From Maioricimonas rarisocia (GTDB taxonomy: Bacteria > Planctomycetota > Planctomycetia > Planctomycetales > Planctomycetaceae): 64,000 bases of DNA. Both the position numbers and the translations under genes were made by a program. The stretch is taken from NCBI RefSeq assembly GCF_007747795.1, contig NZ_CP036275.1:4580001-4644000 (forward strand). Reading direction: 5' to 3'. This document shows, piece after piece, positions 49,647 through 58,931 of this stretch; the first letter of the stretch is position 1, and every line of letters begins with the position of its first letter. Under the pieces are notes generated by a model. The model did no database searches, was not told the origin of the DNA, and worked only from the letters and a program-made list of their open reading frames with translations.

Positions 49647-50159
49647 GCTGCTGTGACCCTTTGCTGCGTCGCGGTCCCCTGTTTCGCGGTTTCGGCAGCG
49701 AATTGCGAAACGCCGCGACCAGACCATCGCCTTGAGGCTGACCGTATCGACCGCCATTTGACGAGCTTCACGAACCGCTCGCAAGGACGATTTCTACTTC
49801 GTTCAGCCGACAAATTCTCTCTTATGCCGGCTCTCTTCCGCTGCGGGCAGGGTGGCTTGTGCCGAAGTAGTACCTTGAGGCTTCGCCGCTGCGAAACGGG
49901 CCCTCAGCGTCGTCCGTACTGCGTCGCGGGCCGGTCGGGCGACACGCGGGTCGGGGGACGGCAGTGACGCCGTGGCGGGGCTGTGTGGGGCCGGATTGAA
50001 GAACCGTCGCAGACCCGACCGAAACCGCTGCTGTTTCAATACGCTTCACATTCCTCCCGGTTCGCGGTACGTTCGTAATCCTCCGCCGGGCCGCGGATTC
50101 TCTCTCGATCGCTGCGGCCGGCGGCACACTTCCCATGAGGTGACGACCGGAGAACAGGC
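49647..50159. promoter_or_regulatory. Divergent intergenic region before the mod gene
   Basis: These 513 bp lie between the GYF_2 gene and the methyltransferase gene. Open frames crossing it look like shadows. I see no strong promoter pair or palindrome. It should contain the promoters of both genes. Confidence 0.35.
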
Positions 50160-53093
50160 GTGGCGAAAAAACGGGCCCGCAGGAAAGCGGGAACGAAGGC
50201 CAAACGGCCGATCGAGCAGTACGCTCACCAGGATCAGCAGCGGCCCAACAATCCGCCGGTGGGACTCGTGACACCGGACACCGATCCGACCGAACTGCCG
50301 AAACAGACGTACGCGTACGATCCGCACCTTGACCCGGAACTGCGGTTCGACCGGCAGGGGGCCATCGCCGACGCTTACGACGACGACGTCAATTCCGCCC
50401 TGGCCGCCATATGCGAGGCGGAGCAGCTGCTGCTCGATGCCGTCAGCGACGACTCGCCCCTCGATGCCGACCGCATTGCCGCTCTCCGGTCACAGCTCGA
50501 AGGGGCCCGCGAATCGCTGGCCCGGCTGCAGAAGCTGCGCGAGCCGTATCTGACCTGGGCCGGCAAGGCGGAACGGACCAGCTTCGAGGTGCCGACTGTC
50601 TCGCTGCACGTGCACGAGCGGATTGACCCGAAGTCGATCATCCGGGCGGCACGGTCGAACGGCGACAGCCGAACGGAACCGGGCACCGGGCCGAAGGTGC
50701 AGCGGTCGCTGTTCGAGCAGCCGAAGGAGAACCCGCCGCTGCGGGACGCGCTCGACTTCTACAAGCATCCGCACGGCTGGACGAACCGGCTGATTGCCGG
50801 CGACTCGCTGCTGGTGATGAACTCGCTGCTCGAAAAGGAGGGGATGGCGGGGAAGGTGCAGATGATCTACATCGACCCGCCCTACGGCATCCGCTACGGG
50901 TCGAACTTCCAGCCGTTCGTGAACCGCCGCGACGTGAAGGACGGCAGGGACGAAGACCTGACGCAGGAACCGGAGATGATCAAGGCGTTCCGGGACACGT
51001 GGGAGCTGGGGATTCACAGCTACCTGACGTACCTGCGGGACCGGCTGCTGCTGGCGCGGGAGCTGCTGCACGAATCGGGCAGTGTGTTCGTGCAGATCGG
51101 GAATGAGAACCTCCACATCGTCAGGGCAATACTCGATGAAACATTCGGACGTGGAAACTATCTCACGACCATTTCTTTTGTCACGACAACTGGGACGACG
51201 GGCGCGCACCTGCCAACGGTGGAGAACTACTTGGTGGGCTATGCGAAGCACAGAAACAACGTCAAGTATCGACAGCTGTACCTGAGTAAACGCCAATCAG
51301 CGGGAGCAGGGCCGTATTCCTGGATCGAGGAGTCTGAGGGCACAAGGCGGCGTATGACGCGAAGCGAGCGTACCGGTGAAACGCCGCTCCCTCCGGGAAG
51401 CAGAGTCTTTCGTCTCGACAATCTTCAAAGCCAAAGTGGTGGAAGAGCGAAAGGGGAAGGAGCGGCATGTTGGTTTGCAGTAGAGTATGCCGGTCAGACT
51501 TTTAAACCGTCGCTTCAAAGTACGTGGAAGACAAATGAAGACGGGATGAAGCGTCTACATTCTGCGAATCGTTTTCAGCCAACGTCGTCAGCACTGTACT
51601 ACGTTCGCTTTCTTGATGACTTTCCCGTGCAGCCACTCAGTAATGCGTGGGGAGACACTGTCACAGCTGGCTTCGCTTCCGAGAAACGCTATGTTGTGGA
51701 GACGAATCAAAAGGTGGTTGAACGCTGCGTTCTGATGACGACCGACCCCGGCGACATCGTCCTCGACCCGACGTGCGGTTCCGGAACGACGGCGTACGTC
51801 GCCGAGCAGTGGGGCCGCCGCTGGATCACCTGCGACACGTCCCGCGTCGCCGTCACACTCGCCAAACAGCGGCTGATGACCGCCGTCTACGACTACTACC
51901 GGCTGGCTCACCCGGCCGAGGGTGTCCGCAGTGGCTTCGTCTACAGGACCGTGCCGCACATCACGCTGAAGTCGATCGCGAATAACCCGGAGATCCGCGA
52001 GGGGATGACGCGGGAGGAGATCGACGCGGCGATCGCGAAGTACGCCGACCAGGAAGTGCTGTACGATCAGCCGGAAGTCGACCGGTCGAAAGCCCGGGTG
52101 ACCGGTCCGTTTACGGTCGAGGCGGTGCCGGCGATCAATGTCCGGCCGGTCGAGGAGGCGACCGAACCGCGGCCGCTGACGCTGGAGGAACAGCAGCGGC
52201 TGCCGGGCATCCCCGATCCCGACCCGCAGCAGAAGTTGACGCTGACTGCCGAAGTGAGCGTCGCCCGCTACGGCGAGACGAGCCGCCAGGCGGAATGGCG
52301 GGACGAACTGGCCCGGACCGGTGTCCGGGGCAAGGGGGGCCGGATAATTCGCTTTGCCCGCATGGAACCGCTGCCGGCGACGCGGCATCTGCACGCGATC
52401 GGCGAGACGATCGAAGGGGATTCGGTCGGCCCGAAGACGGTGGTGGTTTCGTTCGGTCCGGAGCATGCCCCGCTGGAGCAGCGGCAGGTCGAGCAGGCGT
52501 GGGAGGAAGCCCGCAGCCTGAAGGTGAAACCGGACATCCTGCTCTTCGCGGCGTTTCACTTCGATCCCGAAGCGGCGAAGGACATCGACGAGCTGACGCC
52601 CGAGAAGACCGGGATGCAGTTCCTCAAGCTGCAGATGAACACCGACCTGCTGACGGACGACCTGAAGAAAAAGCGGTCCAGCAACCAGAGCTTCTGGCTG
52701 ATCGGCCAGCCGGACGTCGAGCTGCGGCCGGTGAAGAAGGGCGAGCAGAAGGGGCAGTGGCAGGTCGAGGTGCGGGGCTTCGACTACTACAACCCGGCCA
52801 ACGGCGAGATCGAGTCGGGAGACACGTCGAAGATCGCGATGTGGATGCTCGACCCGGACTACGACGGCCGCAGCCTGTACCCGCGTCAGGTGTTCTTCCC
52901 GATGGCGGGGGCGAAGGACGGCTGGGCGAAGCTGGCGAAGAGTCTGAAGGCGGAGATCGATCCCGACCGGATCGAGGCGTACCGCGGGACGGAATCGCTG
53001 CCGTTCGTTGCGGGCGGGCATGGCCGCGTCGCGGTGAAGATCATCGACGACCGGGGGATCGAGAGTCTGAAGGTGATGTCGATTGAGGGGTGA
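50160..53093 (+). CDS. Type III-like DNA adenine methyltransferase (Mod)
   Basis: This modification subunit methylates adenine at its target, protecting host DNA. It is 977 aa, longer than typical Mod proteins (about 650). It is beta class in motif order: the catalytic DPPY motif (YIDPPYGIRYGSNF) is at about 240 and the SAM-binding motif (LDPTCGSGTTAYVAEQWGRRW) at about 535, with the target-recognition region between them. The start is GTG at 50160 with GGAG 7 nt upstream; no ATG fits. The first 25 residues are basic. About 51110-51730 is visibly AT-richer than the flanks, as if the recognition domain was exchanged. Confidence 0.88.
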   Translation: MAKKRARRKAGTKAKRPIEQYAHQDQQRPNNPPVGLVTPDTDPTELPKQTYAYDPHLDPELRFDRQGAIADAYDDDVNSALAAICEAEQLLLDAVSDDSPLDADRIAALRSQLEGARESLARLQKLREPYLTWAGKAERTSFEVPTVSLHVHERIDPKSIIRAARSNGDSRTEPGTGPKVQRSLFEQPKENPPLRDALDFYKHPHGWTNRLIAGDSLLVMNSLLEKEGMAGKVQMIYIDPPYGIRYGSNFQPFVNRRDVKDGRDEDLTQEPEMIKAFRDTWELGIHSYLTYLRDRLLLARELLHESGSVFVQIGNENLHIVRAILDETFGRGNYLTTISFVTTTGTTGAHLPTVENYLVGYAKHRNNVKYRQLYLSKRQSAGAGPYSWIEESEGTRRRMTRSERTGETPLPPGSRVFRLDNLQSQSGGRAKGEGAACWFAVEYAGQTFKPSLQSTWKTNEDGMKRLHSANRFQPTSSALYYVRFLDDFPVQPLSNAWGDTVTAGFASEKRYVVETNQKVVERCVLMTTDPGDIVLDPTCGSGTTAYVAEQWGRRWITCDTSRVAVTLAKQRLMTAVYDYYRLAHPAEGVRSGFVYRTVPHITLKSIANNPEIREGMTREEIDAAIAKYADQEVLYDQPEVDRSKARVTGPFTVEAVPAINVRPVEEATEPRPLTLEEQQRLPGIPDPDPQQKLTLTAEVSVARYGETSRQAEWRDELARTGVRGKGGRIIRFARMEPLPATRHLHAIGETIEGDSVGPKTVVVSFGPEHAPLEQRQVEQAWEEARSLKVKPDILLFAAFHFDPEAAKDIDELTPEKTGMQFLKLQMNTDLLTDDLKKKRSSNQSFWLIGQPDVELRPVKKGEQKGQWQVEVRGFDYYNPANGEIESGDTSKIAMWMLDPDYDGRSLYPRQVFFPMAGAKDGWAKLAKSLKAEIDPDRIEAYRGTESLPFVAGGHGRVAVKIIDDRGIESLKVMSIEG

Positions 53094-53191
53094 GGGGCAT
53101 GGTGTAAGCGTAGAGTTGCCGTTGATCGGGGGCATTCCTGCTGCCGTTGGAGGGCATTGTTAGACGCAATTAACCACAGGGTGATAATGCG

Positions 53192-54229
53192 ATGGCACGG
53201 CACTATTTCTACCAGATTATGGGTGAAGTGATTGGACCGATTAGTGCAACGGAACTGCGTCACGCGGCCCAAGAAGGAAAACTAGACAAAGATACACTGG
53301 TGCGCGCCGGCAACGATGGGCGCTGGGTGACGGCCGACAAAGTAAAGGGACTTTTCGGCGCCTCACTGACTCCAACCGAACCGCAGGAAGCACCTCCCAT
53401 TTCAGAGATAGATCCGTCCGATGTCCGACTCCGGAATTCGCATGCTTCGGACTTGAAGCCTAGCACAGCTGCCCCAATATCCGCCCAGTCGGACGAACAT
53501 ATCCGGGCGTCTCACGACACGGGACGCCGCAGCAACCTCAAGGCAATCAGCATGCCAATTGCTGCAGTTATGTGCGTTGCCTGCACTGTCTGTGGCGTGA
53601 TGTTGGGAAGCCTTTTTTCAGGCAGCGAGTCCGTAGGGGACGTGAACACTGATGCGGCACTTGCTGATCAAAGAGCAGTTTCTCCAGGACCGAGCACGCC
53701 CAGTCTCAGCCACGAGGAAGCGGTCGCTTCACTAAACGAGTTTGCACGCGAGGCACATTCTTATTATCAGCAGGTCGTGTCTGAACCTGCCACTAGCACA
53801 GTTGGCAGCCGTGCAGCAGCAGCAAGGAGCATTCGCGCTGCTGCAACAAGGGGCCGGGGTGAGGTGGCATTGTACGAGCCGTACTGCGAGTATAGCTACT
53901 GCTTTGAGGTCGATACTAACTTTGTCACAAGTGTGCCCGCGGAGCATGTGGCCGATGGGATGTACGAAGGCGAAATCAAGTGGCGCGTCCGCGTTGTGGT
54001 TGTGAAACTAATTGAGGTCCTTCCCCCGCCGCCGCACTTTCTTAACGAAGAGCTGACGAAACGCTTCAGTCCCGGTACCCAGGGTGAGTGGACCGATGTG
54101 TCCTTTAGATGCAGTATGGTTGACGGTGAATGGGGCATCGTTTTTGACGATGGAGAAAGAAGGACTCTTGATGACCTCAAGGACGAGAGACTTGGCCGCG
54201 CGTTTCGACGTGCTGGTATGACAGAATGA
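53192..54229 (+). CDS. GYF_2 membrane protein inside the type III locus
   Basis: This 345-aa protein starts with a GYF_2 domain clearly related to the one at 49035-49646 (YFYQIMGEVIGPISATELRHAAQEG versus YYKEMGEEFGPLSTGELRHLAERG). A membrane helix follows at about 125-150 (ISMPIAAVMCVACTVCGVMLG), then a domain of about 180 residues with no recognised family. The sequence is less GC-rich than its neighbours, suggesting a separate origin. The ribosome-binding site is weak. It lies 98 nt after mod and 60 nt before res on the same strand, so it is likely part of the same operon. Confidence 0.75.
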   Translation: MARHYFYQIMGEVIGPISATELRHAAQEGKLDKDTLVRAGNDGRWVTADKVKGLFGASLTPTEPQEAPPISEIDPSDVRLRNSHASDLKPSTAAPISAQSDEHIRASHDTGRRSNLKAISMPIAAVMCVACTVCGVMLGSLFSGSESVGDVNTDAALADQRAVSPGPSTPSLSHEEAVASLNEFAREAHSYYQQVVSEPATSTVGSRAAAARSIRAAATRGRGEVALYEPYCEYSYCFEVDTNFVTSVPAEHVADGMYEGEIKWRVRVVVVKLIEVLPPPPHFLNEELTKRFSPGTQGEWTDVSFRCSMVDGEWGIVFDDGERRTLDDLKDERLGRAFRRAGMTE

Positions 54230-54289
54230 CAACCAGAGAAGTAAAGTCGGCAGGGTTCCGAGCGTCGTGTTCTTGGATGACAGCAATCC

Positions 54290-57130
54290 ATGACTCACAC
54301 ACTCTCGAAAAAGTATCATCTCGGCACGGGCGATCTGATCGTCAATTCGCCGTTCGAAGAGCCGACCGTTCACTGGGAATACATCCGGAAGGCGATGCTC
54401 TTCGACCCGAAGCCGGGACGTCGGCCTGCCGGTTACACCGTGGCGACACCCGATTCGACCGGCTTCGACGATCCCGGTGTGTTCGTCCCGCTCGATCTCG
54501 TCGAACAGATTCGCCCCCGCGTGAAAGCCTGGCGGGAAGCGCACTACCCCGGCGTCACCGGGATCACCCGGCGGCTGCTCGAACACTGGTACGATGCCGA
54601 GCAGCGCGAGGGGCGACGCTTCTTCTTTTGCCAGCTCGAAGCGATCGAAACACTGATCTGGCTGACCGAAGCGGACCCGGCCGAAACGCAGGGGATCGAG
54701 ATTCCCGGCGACGGGGGGCCGTTCTCCCGCTGGTGTACGAAGCTGGCGACCGGGACCGGCAAAACGGTCGTGATGTCGATGCTGATCGCCTGGCAGGTGC
54801 TCAACAAAACGACGTACCGGCAGGACGCCCGCTTCAGCCGCGACGTGCTGATCATCGCCCCCGGACTGACGGTCAGGGACCGGCTGCAGGTGCTGGTCCC
54901 CGATGCCCCGGGCAACTACTACGACGAATTCGGCATCGTGCCGACGGGCCTGTTCGGCAAGCTTCGCGAAGGGCGGGTGCGGATTGACAACTGGCACAAT
55001 TTGTCGATCGAGACGCCGGAGCAGCTGGCGAAGGTCCGCAGCGTCGACAAACGTCGGAAGATGCCCCGCAGCGACGAAGCGTACATCCGCGACGTGCTGG
55101 GGGAGATGGCGAACGCCCGCAATCTGCTCGTGATCAACGACGAAGCCCACCATGCCTGGCGGGTTCCGGCCGAGTCGAAGGTGCGCGGCGTCAAGAAAGA
55201 CGAACTCGACGAGGCAACGAAGTGGGTCGGCGGTCTGGACCGGATTCACAAGGCCCGGGGAATCCTGCGATGCTTCGACTTCTCGGCGACGCCGTTCGCG
55301 CCGTCCGGCAAGAAGAGCTCCGAGGAAACGGTCTTCGGCTGGATCGTCAGCGACTTCGGGCTGAACGATGCGATCGAGTCGGGACTCGTGAAGACGCCGC
55401 GTGTCGTCGTGCGGGACGACGGCAAGGTCGACAAGGAACTGCGGTCGAAGTTCTACCATCTGTACCGCGATCCCGACGTTCAGAGCGACCTGAATCAGAA
55501 GGCTGATCCGACGGTCCCGCTGCCCGACCTGGTGACGACCGGCTACGCCCTGCTGGGGGCCGACTGGGATGTCGCCCGAAAGAACTGGGAGGCAGAGAAT
55601 CATCCCGTGCCGCCGGTGATGATCACGGTCGCAAACCGGACCGAGACGGCGGCCCGGATCAAGAATGCGTTCGACACAAAGCGGATTGAGGTTCCGGAGC
55701 TGTGCAAGCCGGACGCGACGCTGCACATCGATTCGAAGGTGCTCGGACAGGCGGAAGCACAGGAACAGGCGGTCGAGATCGGCAACGGGTCGCCGGGCGA
55801 CGATGAGGACGACGGGCCGGTCAAAAAACTGACGAAGCAGCAACAGGCCGAACTGCTGCGTCGGACGGTCGACACGGTCGGTCAGGTCGGCCAGCCGGGG
55901 GAGCAGATCCGGAATGTGATTTCGGTCGGGATGCTCTCGGAAGGCTGGGACGCGAAGACGGTCACGCACATCATGGGGCTGCGGGCGTTTTCGAGTCAGC
56001 TGTTGTGCGAGCAGGTCGTCGGCCGCGGCCTGCGACGGACGTCCTACGAGACGTATCTGACCGAAGACGGCCGGGAGTTCTTTCCGCCCGAGCACGTGAA
56101 CATCTTCGGCGTGCCGTTCACGTTCCTGCCGCACGAAGACGAAACCGGAACGCCGCCGCCCCCTCCGCCGCCGAAAACGCGAGTCTACGCCCTGCCGGAA
56201 CGCGAGGCGGATTTCGGATTGAGCTGGCCGAACGTGATTCGCATCGATCACGTCTACCGGCCCGTGCTGTCGCTCGACGTCGACAAGGTGAAGCCGCTGG
56301 TGCTGCGGGCGTCGGATACGCCCACGATGGCGGAACTGGCCGCGATCATTGCGGGGAAGCCGAATCTTGATTCGATGTCGAAGATCGACCTGGAGGAACT
56401 CGTCCGCAAGAACCGCATTCAGACAATCATCTTCAAGGTCGCCCGCGACACGTTCGACCAGATGAAACCGGGCTGGACCGGCAACGCGGACGTGCTGATC
56501 GCACAGTTGATCAACCTGACCGAGCAGTTCATCGAAGAGGGGCCGATCCGGTTCAAACCGGAGACGTACGGCAAAGACCCGCTGCGACGACGGGCGATGC
56601 TGATGCTGAACATGAACCGCGTCGTGCAGCATTTCTGGAGCCAGATCCGGCAGGAGAATTCGACGTCGCTGCAGCCGGTCTTCGACACCGAGCATCCCGT
56701 GCGGAGCACGAGCGAGATGCGAGCGTGGTACACGTCCCGGCCCTGCCATCAGACCGGGAAATCGCACATCAACGTCGGCGTCTACGACAGTACCTGGGAA
56801 GCGACCGAGGCGTTCGTTCTCGACGACAGCGACGACGTCGACGCGTGGGTGAAGAACGATCACCTCGGCTTCGAAATCTGGTGGCTCGATCGCGGTGCGC
56901 GTCGTCGCTACCGGCCCGATTTTCTCGTCCGGCTGAAGAACGGGACGATGCTCGTGCTCGAAGTGAAGGGGCAGGACACCGAGGAAGCGAAGGCGAAACG
57001 GCAGGCCCTCGAAGACTGGGTTGCGGCCGTGAACTCGCATGGCGGCTTTGGCCGCTGGGCCTGCGACGTTTCCTTCGAGCAGGGCGATATGGCGGACATC
57101 ATCGCGAAGTATGCGGCGTCCGAGAGTTGA
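54290..57130 (+). CDS. Type III-like restriction enzyme subunit (Res)
   Basis: This is an ATP-dependent DNA translocase/nuclease, 946 aa, matching Res size. Superfamily 2 helicase motifs are clear: Walker A ATGTGKTV near 155, Walker B INDEAHHAWR near 282 (DEAH), and motif VI QVVGRGLRRTSYE near 575-585. The PD-(D/E)xK nuclease lies at the C-terminus: PDFLVRLKNGTMLVLEVKG, about 877-895. It acts with the methyltransferase to cut unmodified DNA. As I recall, this group is sometimes annotated as BPTD_3080-family restriction endonuclease; that is not checked. Confidence 0.88.
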   Translation: MTHTLSKKYHLGTGDLIVNSPFEEPTVHWEYIRKAMLFDPKPGRRPAGYTVATPDSTGFDDPGVFVPLDLVEQIRPRVKAWREAHYPGVTGITRRLLEHWYDAEQREGRRFFFCQLEAIETLIWLTEADPAETQGIEIPGDGGPFSRWCTKLATGTGKTVVMSMLIAWQVLNKTTYRQDARFSRDVLIIAPGLTVRDRLQVLVPDAPGNYYDEFGIVPTGLFGKLREGRVRIDNWHNLSIETPEQLAKVRSVDKRRKMPRSDEAYIRDVLGEMANARNLLVINDEAHHAWRVPAESKVRGVKKDELDEATKWVGGLDRIHKARGILRCFDFSATPFAPSGKKSSEETVFGWIVSDFGLNDAIESGLVKTPRVVVRDDGKVDKELRSKFYHLYRDPDVQSDLNQKADPTVPLPDLVTTGYALLGADWDVARKNWEAENHPVPPVMITVANRTETAARIKNAFDTKRIEVPELCKPDATLHIDSKVLGQAEAQEQAVEIGNGSPGDDEDDGPVKKLTKQQQAELLRRTVDTVGQVGQPGEQIRNVISVGMLSEGWDAKTVTHIMGLRAFSSQLLCEQVVGRGLRRTSYETYLTEDGREFFPPEHVNIFGVPFTFLPHEDETGTPPPPPPPKTRVYALPEREADFGLSWPNVIRIDHVYRPVLSLDVDKVKPLVLRASDTPTMAELAAIIAGKPNLDSMSKIDLEELVRKNRIQTIIFKVARDTFDQMKPGWTGNADVLIAQLINLTEQFIEEGPIRFKPETYGKDPLRRRAMLMLNMNRVVQHFWSQIRQENSTSLQPVFDTEHPVRSTSEMRAWYTSRPCHQTGKSHINVGVYDSTWEATEAFVLDDSDDVDAWVKNDHLGFEIWWLDRGARRRYRPDFLVRLKNGTMLVLEVKGQDTEEAKAKRQALEDWVAAVNSHGGFGRWACDVSFEQGDMADIIAKYAASES

Positions 57131-57174
57131 CCGGCTGCAGCTGGATGTGAATCGAGGTAAAGGAGCGGGGACGA

Positions 57175-58197
57175 ATGGCGACGATTCCCAAGAATCTCGG
57201 GCGACTCGAACGGGTCGATCTTCGTGACGTCTGGACGACCGAAGCGGGGGACTTCACGCCCTGGCTGGCCGAAGAGCAGAACATCGCGCTGCTCGGCGAT
57301 ACGATCGGCATCGAACTCGAAGTCGAGTCGCAGGAAAAGAGCGTCGGCCCGTTCCGGGCGGACATCCTCTGCAAGGACACGTCGAACGATACCTGGGTGC
57401 TGATCGAGAACCAGCTCGAACGGACCGATCACGTTCACCTTGGCCAGCTGATCACGTACGCGGCAGGGCTGAACGCCGTGACGATTGTCTGGGTGGCGCA
57501 TCGATTCGCGGACGAGCACCGGGCGGCCCTCGACTGGTTGAACGACGTGACGGGTGAGGGGATCGAGTTCTTCGGTCTCGAAGTCGAGTTGTGGAAGATC
57601 GGCAATTCTCTGGCGGCCCCGAAGTTCAATATCGTCAGTTCGCCGAACGACTGGTCGAAGACCGCGAGTAAGGCGGCCAAGGCAGCCGAAGCCGGCAATC
57701 TCACGCCGACACAGCAGCTGCAGCTTGAGTTCTGGACGGCGTTCCGGGAGTACGTCGAGACGAAAAAGGCGTCCTTCAAGCCGACCAAGGCGTACCCGCA
57801 GACGTGGATGACACTCACGCTCGGGAAGAGCGGCGTCGTCATGACCGCGATTGCATCGGCTTGGGATTCCGAGAGCCAGAGCTACGACAAGAACGAGATT
57901 CGTGCCGAGATCGAAATTAATAATAGGTATTACGCGAAGCACTTCTACCAGCAACTCTCCGAAGCGAAGGACGAGATCGAGTCCGAATTCGGCGAGCCAT
58001 TGACGTGGTACAATCCCGAGGACAAACGGACCTGCAGGATCTATCAGCGACTGACGGTCGACCTGCATGATCGGGACCGCTGGCCGGAATACCACGAATG
58101 GCTGCGGACCAAGCTTGAGCGGCTGCGCAAGGTGTTCAGGCCGCGTGTAATGCAACTCAGCACGAGTGCTCCATCGGGCGACGACGCGGACGTGTGA
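57175..58197 (+). CDS. DUF4268 protein with endonuclease-like fold
   Basis: This 340-aa protein belongs to the DUF4268 family often next to restriction-modification loci. The N-terminal part has a nuclease-like signature: FRADILCKDTSNDTWVLIENQLERTDHVHLGQLITYAAG, with D-x-x(~12)-E-x-Q spacing as in PD-(D/E)xK proteins. The C-terminal part (VYRQLT-like CRIYQRLTVDL) is the DUF4268 domain. GGAG lies 10 nt before the ATG. It follows res by 44 nt on the same strand and is probably co-transcribed. The role is uncertain. Confidence 0.75.
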   Translation: MATIPKNLGRLERVDLRDVWTTEAGDFTPWLAEEQNIALLGDTIGIELEVESQEKSVGPFRADILCKDTSNDTWVLIENQLERTDHVHLGQLITYAAGLNAVTIVWVAHRFADEHRAALDWLNDVTGEGIEFFGLEVELWKIGNSLAAPKFNIVSSPNDWSKTASKAAKAAEAGNLTPTQQLQLEFWTAFREYVETKKASFKPTKAYPQTWMTLTLGKSGVVMTAIASAWDSESQSYDKNEIRAEIEINNRYYAKHFYQQLSEAKDEIESEFGEPLTWYNPEDKRTCRIYQRLTVDLHDRDRWPEYHEWLRTKLERLRKVFRPRVMQLSTSAPSGDDADV

Positions 58198-58931
58198 CGG
58201 GGGGCAACAAACATTCTCTGACTTCGGCCCTCTTGAGGCCGACTTGAGTCACACATATCGTCGAGCGTTGGCTGCAGACGTTCGTGTGCTGCGTGTGGAC
58301 GCCTGGGCGGATGCAGTCAGTCCTGAAATCACGACGCCGGCTCGACTCGATCTGACAACTCCGACACTACGTCCTGACGTACACCTATCGACCAGGAGAC
58401 CAGCGTGAGATTTCTGCTGACGTCCGTTTTCGTACTTTGCTTCTCGGCCCAGGCACAGGCCGGGCTCGTCTTCTACTCCTCCGACCACGACATCTTCCGC
58501 GCCGACGAGGACGGACAGAACGGGACCGCCATCGTCACCGACGTGGCAGCACGGCATCTCGCCTACAACCCCGCCGACGACAAGCTGTACTGGGTCTCGG
58601 AGTTCTATACGAGAATCCAGAAATCGGACCTCGACGGCACCAACGTCGAGACGCTGCTGGATGCCGGCCTGAGTCAGCCGGTCGGCCTCGCGGTCGATTC
58701 GGTCAACGGACACATTTACTTCAGCGATCTCGGCTCCGACCGGATCAGCCGCATCAACCTCGACGGCACCGGTCGCGTCGACCTGATCACCAGCGGCCTG
58801 GGCGGTCCGCGGGGAATCGCTCTGGACGTCGCCAACGGTCACTTCTACTGGACGGACGAGGACACCGACTCGATCCGCCGGGCCGATCTGGACGGCACGA
58901 ACCACGTCAACATCGTCACCGGCCTCGACGC

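Noticed and set aside
54008-57040. 1010-codon open frame on the minus strand
   Set aside because: It is a mirror of the res gene. Its sequence has no domain, is rich in Arg/Pro/Leu/His as antisense frames of GC-rich genes are, and has no ribosome-binding site.
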